Assembly (NCBI RefSeq): GCF_029945925.1
Contig: NZ_JAQSDN010000036.1
Span: 155,875-219,874 of the forward strand
Source: Polaromonas sp.
Lineage (GTDB): Bacteria; Pseudomonadota; Gammaproteobacteria; Burkholderiales; Burkholderiaceae_C
Reading direction: 5' to 3'
Length of the DNA: 64,000 nucleotides
Under the pieces are notes generated by a model, which ran no database searches, was not told the DNA's origin, and worked only from the letters and a program-made list of their open reading frames with translations. Of the stretch, positions 17,333 to 23,364 are shown piece after piece. Within the stretch, counting starts at the first letter, position 1. The number at the start of each line of letters is the position of its first letter. The position numbers and the translations under genes were made by a program.

Positions 17333-18463
17333 ATGGGTGCCAGCAAGGACCTGCTGACCCTCTGGCTCGCCGGCGACGTGATGACCGGGCGCGGCATCGA
17401 CCAGATCCAGGCGCACGCCGTTGCGCCGGAGCTGTACGAGAGCTGGGTGCACGACGCACGCGAGTACGTGCGGCTGGCCGAGCGTGTCAGCGGGCCGGTG
17501 CCGGCACCGGTGGCGCCGGACTATATCTGGGGCGACGCGCTGGCCGAGATCGAACGGCGCGAGCCGGCGCTGCGTATCGTCAATCTGGAGACGGCGATCA
17601 CGACGGCCAGTGAACCCTGGCCCGGCAAGGGCATTCACTACCGCATGCATCCGGCCAACATCGGCTGCCTCACGGCCGCGCGCATTGACGGCTGCGTGCT
17701 GGCCAACAACCATGTGCTGGACTGGGGGCGGGCGGGACTGGCCCAGACCCTGCACACCCTGCGGCAGGCCGGCATCCACACAGCAGGCGCCGGAAGCCAT
17801 CTGGAGGCCGCCTGCGCACCCGCCGTCTGGCCTCTCGGTGAAAACGCGCGCCTGCTGGTGTTTTCCTGGGCGGCGCCGGACAGCGGCGTACCGTCGGACT
17901 GGGCCGCCACACCGGGCAATGCTGGGGGCCACGCCGGCGTCGCCCTTCTGCCCGCGTGGGACGAGGCCAGCGCACAGCGGGTTGCCGCACAGGTGGCCCG
18001 GCAGCGCCGGGCCGGGGACCTGGTCGTGGTCTCGCTGCACTGGGGCGGCAACTGGGGCGCCGAGGTACCCCGGCTGCACCGCCGTTTTGCGCGGCACCTG
18101 ATCGACCTGGGCGCGGCCGATGTGATCCACGGCCATTCGTCGCACCCTCCGCGGCCTGTCGAGGTATACCGCGGGCGGCTCATTCTGTATGGCTGCGGCG
18201 ACCTCATCAACGACTATGAAGGCATCTCGTCCGGGGAGCGTTTTGACGCCAGCGCCGTGTGCCTGTATTTTGTGCAGCTCTCGCGCGAGACCGGCGCGCT
18301 GCAGCGGCTCGACATCGTGCCCATGCAGCTGCGCTGCCTGCAGCTCAGGCACGCCGACGCCGCGGCGCGGCAGCGCCTGCAATCGCTGCTGGAATCCGGG
18401 GACCGGGAATCAGGCACAGGGTTGGAACCGCAGGCCGACGGAAGCTGGCAACTCAGGTGGTGA
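17333..18463 (+). CDS. CapA-family metallophosphatase-like protein in the RNA ligase operon
   Basis: 376 residues of the PGA_cap/CapA family (COG2843), related to calcineurin-like phosphoesterases. Metal-site motifs appear in order: LAGDVMTGRG, RIVNLETAIT, LANNHVLDWG, VVSLHWGGNWG and IHGHSSHPPRP. It has no signal peptide or membrane anchor, unlike capsule-linked CapA, so it should be cytoplasmic. Being three bases behind rtcB, it is almost surely co-translated with it. I infer a phosphoesterase role, perhaps on RNA ends or nucleotides; polyglutamate synthesis is unlikely because no capB or capC is present. Confidence 0.8.
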   Translation: MGASKDLLTLWLAGDVMTGRGIDQIQAHAVAPELYESWVHDAREYVRLAERVSGPVPAPVAPDYIWGDALAEIERREPALRIVNLETAITTASEPWPGKGIHYRMHPANIGCLTAARIDGCVLANNHVLDWGRAGLAQTLHTLRQAGIHTAGAGSHLEAACAPAVWPLGENARLLVFSWAAPDSGVPSDWAATPGNAGGHAGVALLPAWDEASAQRVAAQVARQRRAGDLVVVSLHWGGNWGAEVPRLHRRFARHLIDLGAADVIHGHSSHPPRPVEVYRGRLILYGCGDLINDYEGISSGERFDASAVCLYFVQLSRETGALQRLDIVPMQLRCLQLRHADAAARQRLQSLLESGDRESGTGLEPQADGSWQLRW

Positions 18464-18468
18464 TGGGC

Positions 18469-18930
18469 CTATTGCCTCATCTTGCGTTCGCGTTTGCCTT
18501 CGCTGTCGACGGTGCCCACCAGCAGGCCCAGTTCCTCGGACAGGACGCCGAGCACATCGTCGAGTGTCACCACGCCTATCAGTTCATCCAGGCCGCCCAC
18601 GACCGGAATGCGGCGCACCCCCTTGCGGCGCATGCTGCGCATCAGGTCGATCAGCGAGTCGTCCTCGCGTGCGGTGACCAGATCGGTGGTCATCACGTCG
18701 TCAACGGTCAGGGTCGAGGCATCGAGCCCCCGCGCAACCACGGCAGTCACGATGTCACGGTCAGTGAGTACACCCACCACGATGCGCCGGCCTTCCACCT
18801 CATCGACCACCACGAGACAGCCAACATGGTTGTCCCGCATCAGGCGCGCCGCCCCGTCCACGGGCGTCGTCCGGAAAGCGATAGTCACACTGCGTGTGCA
18901 GATTTCTCCTGTCGTCAAACGTTCACCCAT
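18469..18930 (-). CDS. CBS-domain pair protein
   Basis: 153 residues consisting almost only of two CBS motifs (about 10-65 and 75-135): VGCLVVVDEVEGRRIVVGVLTDRDI and VRRIPVVGGLDELIGVVTLDDVLGVL. Such stand-alone pairs bind adenine nucleotides and report energy state. ATG 18930 is chosen because AGGAGAAAAGC lies directly upstream; the frame extends a few codons further. It is convergent with the CapA-like gene (5 bp between stops) and lies 84 bp downstream of the hibernation-factor gene, probably in one transcript. Confidence 0.88.
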   Translation of the reverse strand: MGERLTTGEICTRSVTIAFRTTPVDGAARLMRDNHVGCLVVVDEVEGRRIVVGVLTDRDIVTAVVARGLDASTLTVDDVMTTDLVTAREDDSLIDLMRSMRRKGVRRIPVVGGLDELIGVVTLDDVLGVLSEELGLLVGTVDSEGKRERKMRQ

Positions 18931-18960
18931 GCTTTTCTCCTGGTTGCCGGGACATGTCAC

Positions 18961-19010
18961 ATCCTGTCAATTCCTGTCCATTCCTGTTAATTCCTGTCCC
19001 TTCGTGTTGG
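18961..19010. repeat. 10-bp tandem repeat array
   Basis: Five consecutive 10-bp units of the form TTCCTGTCMA, the first and last imperfect, fill most of the 84-bp gap between the hibernation-factor and CBS genes. The period is about one helical turn. No hairpin is obvious; it could be simple slippage or a phased protein-binding array. Confidence 0.7.
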
Positions 19011-19014
19011 TCGC

Positions 19015-19560
19015 TCAACCCATACCGTGTTTGCCCAGGCTCACGCGCCGGGCCTGCAGCCCCTGGCTGCCGGCCTCGGGAAGGAACTGCACGGCGCTGC
19101 CGGTCTGCACGTGTTCAAAAGGCGTGCCGGCCACGTTGTCGCGGCTGAAGTAATACTCGTTGCCATCGGGGGTGCGGATGAAGCCGAAGCCGCCCTCACC
19201 GTCCAGGCGCACCACCTCGCCATGCAAGGGCACGGCATGCTGCTTTTCATGCCCCCTGCGCTGGCGCACCACGTCTTCGATCTGGCGCTTCATGTTGTCG
19301 AAGGCGTCCCGCAAGGCGACATACACATCCTCATCCTGGACCCGGTTCGCCACGAGTTCATGGCCGGGCAGCGTGAGGTCGATGTGCACGCTGTAAGGCC
19401 GCCCCTGGTGCTGGTGCTTTTGCGCCAGCTCGATGGCAACCCGGCAGCTCATGATGTCTGGTGCAAACGTCTCCAGTCGGTGGGCATGCTCGCGTGCACG
19501 GGCCTCCAGCGCGTCGGAAGGCGCCAAGCCGCGAAACTGGATATGAACCGGAATCTGCAT
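19015..19560 (-). CDS. ribosome hibernation factor (HPF/RaiA) fused to a cold-shock domain
   Basis: 181 residues. Residues 1 to about 110 are an HPF/RaiA domain (IPVHIQFRGLAPSDALEARAREHAHRLETF, then YSVHIDLTLPGHELVANR and DVYVALRDAFDNMKRQIED), which binds the 30S decoding region and silences ribosomes. Residues about 120-175 form a cold-shock domain (GEVVRLDGEGGFGFIRTPDGNEYYFSRDNV) with the RNA-binding GFGFI core. ATG 19560 gives the family start MQIPVHI. This two-domain form would add single-strand RNA binding to ribosome silencing. An FNR-like box lies 58 bp upstream. Confidence 0.9.
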   Translation of the reverse strand: MQIPVHIQFRGLAPSDALEARAREHAHRLETFAPDIMSCRVAIELAQKHQHQGRPYSVHIDLTLPGHELVANRVQDEDVYVALRDAFDNMKRQIEDVVRQRRGHEKQHAVPLHGEVVRLDGEGGFGFIRTPDGNEYYFSRDNVAGTPFEHVQTGSAVQFLPEAGSQGLQARRVSLGKHGMG

Positions 19561-19590
19561 CGTCGTCCCCAGTGAATAACAGATGTTTCC

Positions 19591-19631
19591 ATTGTGGGCA
19601 GCCGCTGAAAAAGAAATTTGCGATTTATCAA
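19591..19631 (-). promoter_or_regulatory. FNR/ANR-like promoter for the hibernation-factor/CBS operon
   Basis: Minus strand TTGATAAATCGCAA (19631-19618) has a perfect left half and matches 8 of 10 overall. CACAAT (19596-19591) follows after 21 bp. On the plus strand the box is nearly identical to the one at 12958. It lies between this gene and the divergent symporter, so it might serve both. Confidence 0.55.
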
Positions 19632-19822
19632 TGCAGGCCCACAAATCCGGCCAGTCGCCAGCGGCCCCTTCACGGCCGACGGACCGGCGTACGCGGTGTT
19701 TCTGGCGCTCCGGGGAAGCCAGCCCCCTGAAGGATGCTCCATGACATTGGCACGTAGAGTGTCCTGATACATTGCGGCTTCATTCACACAAAACTGCACG
19801 GCGCGAAACAGGAACCAGCTCG

Positions 19823-21184
19823 ATGCAAAAACAAACCAGCCAGCAGAAGGATCGTGAACACTGGGGCCCCGGCAGGGGCTTCCTGCTGGCGACACTCGGG
19901 TCCGCCGTGGGAATCGGCAACGTCTGGCGCTTCTCCTACGTGGCGGGAGAAAACGGCGGCGGTGCGTTTCTTCTCGTCTATGTTGTGATGGTGCTTCTCG
20001 TCGGTGTGCCCTTGCTGCTGGGGGAATTCGCCCTGGGCCGCAGTACCCAGCGCGAAGGTGCGGGGGCCATGGAAATGCTGGCGCCCGACTCGCGATGGAG
20101 GCGCGTGGGGCTGTTGGGCGTTTTTGTCGCCAGCATGATCCTGGCCTACTACGCGGTGATCGCCGGCTGGGTCCTGAAATATTTCTCGCTGTACCTCGGT
20201 GGCAGCGCGCAGGAATTCGCAGTGGCAGGTTTCGCCGGCGGGTTTCGCAGCTTCATTGCGCAGCCGGTCGAACCGCTGGTCTGGCAGCTTGCCGTCATGG
20301 CGCTGACGGTTGCCGTCGTCGCCGGTGGCATTGAGCGTGGCATTGAGGCTGTCAGCAAACTCCTGATGCCGGCCCTGGGCTTGCTGCTGCTGGCACTGGC
20401 CGTCCACAGCGCCACCCTGCCCGGCTTCCAGCGCGGCCTGGCCTTTCTGTTCAGCCCCGACTGGACGGCGCTGACGCAACCCAAGGTCTATCTGGCTGCG
20501 CTCGGCCAGGCATTTTTCTCGATGGGACTGGCCATGGGGGTGATGATCACCTACGGCAGCTACCTGCCCACCAAGCGCCGCTTGCCCGGCGCCGTGCTGA
20601 CCATCGCCCTGGGCGACACGCTGTTCGCCGTGACGGCCGGCTTGATCATTTTTCCTGCCGTCTTCAGCTTCGGACTGAACCCGGCCCAGGGTCCCGCCCT
20701 GGCTTTTGTGGTGCTGCCGGAGGTTTTTTCCCAGATGCCCTGGGGGGCGTGGGTCGGAGCCGCCTTCTTTGCGCTGCTGGCCATCGCGGCCCTGACCTCG
20801 GCGGTGTCGCTGCTCGAAGTGCCGGTGGCCTTCGCCATGCAACGCTTCGGCTGGTCACGCCCGCTTGCCAGCCTGGGATTCGGAAGCCTCATCTTCGTCC
20901 TGGGTATCCCCGCTTCGCTGGGGTACGGCCCCTGGGCCGGCCTGACAACGACGGGCGGTCGGGGAATTCTCGACCTGATGGACTTCATCACGGCCGACAT
21001 CCTGCTGCCCCTGAACGGCCTGTTGATCGCGCTGTTCCTGGGCTGGATCTGGCCGCGTCGCGATGCGCTGGCGGCCAGCGACCTGGACAACAGCCTCGCG
21101 GGCCGGCTCTGGCACGCCAGTTTGCGCTACGCCGTGCCCTTGCTGGTGACCCTGGTCCTTGTCAGTGGTGTGTGGGGCGCGTGA
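19823..21184 (+). CDS. sodium-dependent transporter, NSS/SNF family
   Basis: 453 residues, about 11 membrane helices. The first helix holds the signature LGSAVGIGNVWRFSYVAGENGGGAF with the sodium-binding residues, then GVPLLLGEFALGRSTQREG. Bacterial members import amino acids or related amines with Na+; the substrate is unknown. The start ATG 19823 has AGGAACC upstream. A possible weak promoter lies at TTGGCA 19747 / TACATT 19768. Confidence 0.9.
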   Translation: MQKQTSQQKDREHWGPGRGFLLATLGSAVGIGNVWRFSYVAGENGGGAFLLVYVVMVLLVGVPLLLGEFALGRSTQREGAGAMEMLAPDSRWRRVGLLGVFVASMILAYYAVIAGWVLKYFSLYLGGSAQEFAVAGFAGGFRSFIAQPVEPLVWQLAVMALTVAVVAGGIERGIEAVSKLLMPALGLLLLALAVHSATLPGFQRGLAFLFSPDWTALTQPKVYLAALGQAFFSMGLAMGVMITYGSYLPTKRRLPGAVLTIALGDTLFAVTAGLIIFPAVFSFGLNPAQGPALAFVVLPEVFSQMPWGAWVGAAFFALLAIAALTSAVSLLEVPVAFAMQRFGWSRPLASLGFGSLIFVLGIPASLGYGPWAGLTTTGGRGILDLMDFITADILLPLNGLLIALFLGWIWPRRDALAASDLDNSLAGRLWHASLRYAVPLLVTLVLVSGVWGA

Positions 21185-21277
21185 CGTTTCGCGCAGGCGG
21201 CATGGCGGGTCCTGCCGCGCCATGTACTTCTGTGGTGATGGAATCTGCCGCCGGATCAACGCCGGGGTTCGTACAGA

Positions 21278-21318
21278 TTGATGCAGATCAAGCGTGCTGC
21301 CTGGAAATGATTCAGCAT
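21278..21318 (+). promoter_or_regulatory. consensus FNR/ANR box for the universal stress protein
   Basis: TTGATGCAGATCAA (21278-21291) is a perfect match to TTGAT-N4-ATCAA. A poor -10-like CAGCAT (21313-21318) follows after 21 bp, as expected for an activator-dependent promoter. The start would be near 21325, leaving a leader of about 68 nt. Confidence 0.8.
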
Positions 21319-21330
21319 CAGCACAAGCAC

Positions 21331-21359
21331 CGTCGCCTCACGTCGCCTCACGAGGTGAC
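21331..21359 (+). repeat. 10-bp duplication and hairpin in the stress-protein leader
   Basis: CGTCGCCTCA occurs twice in tandem (21331-21350). The second copy pairs with the following GAGGTGAC (GTCGCCTC/GAGGTGAC, one G-T pair), placing a small hairpin about 18 bases before the AGGAG ribosome binding site. Confidence 0.55.
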
Positions 21360-21392
21360 AGCAGCGCTTCACCTTCCAGGAGAATTTTGACC

Positions 21393-22274
21393 ATGACGAC
21401 GATTCACAGCATCGTGGCTGCCACCGATTTTTCACCCGGCTCGGATGCAGCCGTCGAACGCGCTGTGCAAATCGCCCTGGCGCACGGCGCACCGCTGCGC
21501 TTGCTGCATGCGTTCGAGGTGAGCGCCTGGCACAGCCTGAAGGGCGTTTTCGACGCCAAGCGCCTGACCATGGACCCGCCTGCGGATGTGCGCATGCAGC
21601 AGCGCCTGACCGCCCTGGCGGCAGCGCTGGCCGAACGGACCGGGCTTCAGGTGGACGCCCGCTTCAACATCGGCGACCCGGACAGCGCGATCAAGGCTTA
21701 TGTAGCGGCCCATGCGACCTCGCTCGTCGTGATTGCGTCACGTGCCGACCCCGCCGTGCCGGGCGTGGGCAGTACCACGTCAAAAGTCGTCCGCTCGCCG
21801 GCCTGTCCGGTGCTCGTCGTGCGTTTGACCCCGTCCCACCCCTACGGCAAGGTACTCACGGCCGTCGATTTGCGTGAAGTATCCATGCGTGCTGCGTTTA
21901 CCGCCGTCGCCCTGTTCCCGGCATCGCAGCACCACCTGCTCATGGCGATGGACCCTGCGCTGGATCACGCCCTGCGGCTGGGCGACGTGACGAAGGAGCA
22001 GGCGCAGGTACTGCGGGAGTCCATGCACACCGAAACGGTGCAGCAGATGGACCGGCTGGCACGGGAACTGAGCGGGGCTGCGCAGCATCCGGTGGCGGCC
22101 GAAGTGGTCAACGCCCTGCCGGCACGGGCCCTCATCGAACAGGCGCAAGTGCTTCCCGCAGACTGCGTGGCGGTGGGCCACCACGGCCAGGGTGCGCTTG
22201 AGGCGCTCTTCCTGGGCAGCACCGCCCAGCACGTGCTGCACCACACCTTGCGCGACGTGTTGGTGGTTCCCTAA
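21393..22274 (+). CDS. universal stress protein, two tandem Usp domains
   Basis: 293 residues. The first Usp domain (about 1-145) opens SIVAATDFSPGSDAAVERAVQIA and ends VVIASRADP...SPACPVLVVR; the second (about 150-293) ends CVAVGHHGQGALEALFLGSTAQHVLHHTLRDVLVVP. The second carries a GHHGQG...GSTA segment like the ATP-binding GxxGx9GS motif. UspE-like tandem proteins are typical of ANR/FNR-driven anaerobic stress regulons, and a consensus box lies upstream. ATG 21393 is preceded by AGGAG; the frame is open earlier but the Usp start is here. Confidence 0.9.
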   Translation: MTTIHSIVAATDFSPGSDAAVERAVQIALAHGAPLRLLHAFEVSAWHSLKGVFDAKRLTMDPPADVRMQQRLTALAAALAERTGLQVDARFNIGDPDSAIKAYVAAHATSLVVIASRADPAVPGVGSTTSKVVRSPACPVLVVRLTPSHPYGKVLTAVDLREVSMRAAFTAVALFPASQHHLLMAMDPALDHALRLGDVTKEQAQVLRESMHTETVQQMDRLARELSGAAQHPVAAEVVNALPARALIEQAQVLPADCVAVGHHGQGALEALFLGSTAQHVLHHTLRDVLVVP

Positions 22275-22322
22275 GAACCTCTTCACGGCCTGCAAGGGGC
22301 CACTGGCACTGTCGCAGGCAGC

Positions 22323-23285
22323 TCAGCGCCCGGTCAGCAGGTCGGCATACCGCGCCAGATCCACATTGCCGCCGCTCACAATCACGCCGACCCGGGCGCC
22401 CTTGATCGCCGCCGCGTCGATGTAGGCGCCGGCAAAGGCCAGGCAGCCGGTGGGCTCCACCACCATCTTCATGCGTTCTGCAAAAAAGCGCATTGCCTCG
22501 ACCAGCTGCGCATCACTGACGGTCAGGATGTCGTCCACATCGCGGCGGATGATGCCGAAGGTGTACTCGCCCAGGTGCTGGGTCTGCGCGCCGTCGGCGA
22601 TGGTCTGGGGCACGGGAATGTGCACGATGCGGCCGGCACGCAGCGACTGCTGCCCGTCGTTGCCGGCTTCGGGCTCGACCCCGTAAACCTTGCACTGCGG
22701 CGCCAGCGCGCGGGCGGCCAGTGCCGAGCCGCTGGTCAGCCCGCCGCCGCCGGTGCACACGTACAGGCGGTCCAGCGGGCCGGTTTCCTCGAACAGCTCT
22801 TTCGCCGCCGTGCCCTGGCCGGCGATCACATCGGGGTGGTCGTAGGGCGGGATCAGCGTCATGCCGCGCTCCGCCGCCAGGCGCAGGGTCAATGCCTCGC
22901 GGTCTTCGGTGAAGCGGTCGTACAGCACCACCTCGGCGCCGTAGCCGCGTGTGGCCGCCAGCTTGGCAGCCGGTGCGTCCTGCGGCATCACGATCAGCGC
23001 CGGCATGCCCAGCAGCCGCGCCGACAGCGCCACGGCCTGCGCATGGTTGCCCGAGGAAAACGCGATGGCGCCGGCCTTGCGCTGCGCGGCATCAAACTTC
23101 GACAGCGCATTGAAGGCACCGCGAAACTTGAAGGCGCCCATGCGCTGGAAGTTCTCGCACTTGAAGAAAAACTGCGCGCCCCAGCGTGCATCGGCGGTGG
23201 CTGACCGCAGCACCGGTGTGTGATGCGCATGGCCTGCGATCCGCGCGGCGGCGGCAACAACATCGTCGTAGGTAGGGAGCTGCAT
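22323..23285 (-). CDS. threonine/serine dehydratase family PLP enzyme
   Basis: 320 residues, fold-type II PLP enzyme. The PLP lysine is in FFFKCENFQRMGAFKFRGA, with SSGNHAQAVAL next, and the phosphate-binding loop is CTGGGGLTSG. It lacks the regulatory ACT domain of biosynthetic IlvA, so it resembles TdcB, serine racemase or hydroxyaspartate dehydratase; the exact substrate is open. ATG 23285 is chosen by family N-terminus (MQLPTYDDVVAAAARIAGHAHHTPV). Divergent from the permease gene. Confidence 0.85.
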   Translation of the reverse strand: MQLPTYDDVVAAAARIAGHAHHTPVLRSATADARWGAQFFFKCENFQRMGAFKFRGAFNALSKFDAAQRKAGAIAFSSGNHAQAVALSARLLGMPALIVMPQDAPAAKLAATRGYGAEVVLYDRFTEDREALTLRLAAERGMTLIPPYDHPDVIAGQGTAAKELFEETGPLDRLYVCTGGGGLTSGSALAARALAPQCKVYGVEPEAGNDGQQSLRAGRIVHIPVPQTIADGAQTQHLGEYTFGIIRRDVDDILTVSDAQLVEAMRFFAERMKMVVEPTGCLAFAGAYIDAAAIKGARVGVIVSGGNVDLARYADLLTGR

Positions 23286-23364
23286 GGCGATTGGGCTTTC
23301 ATTCAATGGCTGGAAAGACCATAGCTTAATCACCGTTGGCACACTGGGAGGCACAATCAGCCGC

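Noticed and set aside
19005..19018. TTGGTCGCTCAA as an FNR site for the CBS gene
   Set aside because: The spacing is two bases short and it overlaps the hpf-CSD 3' end.
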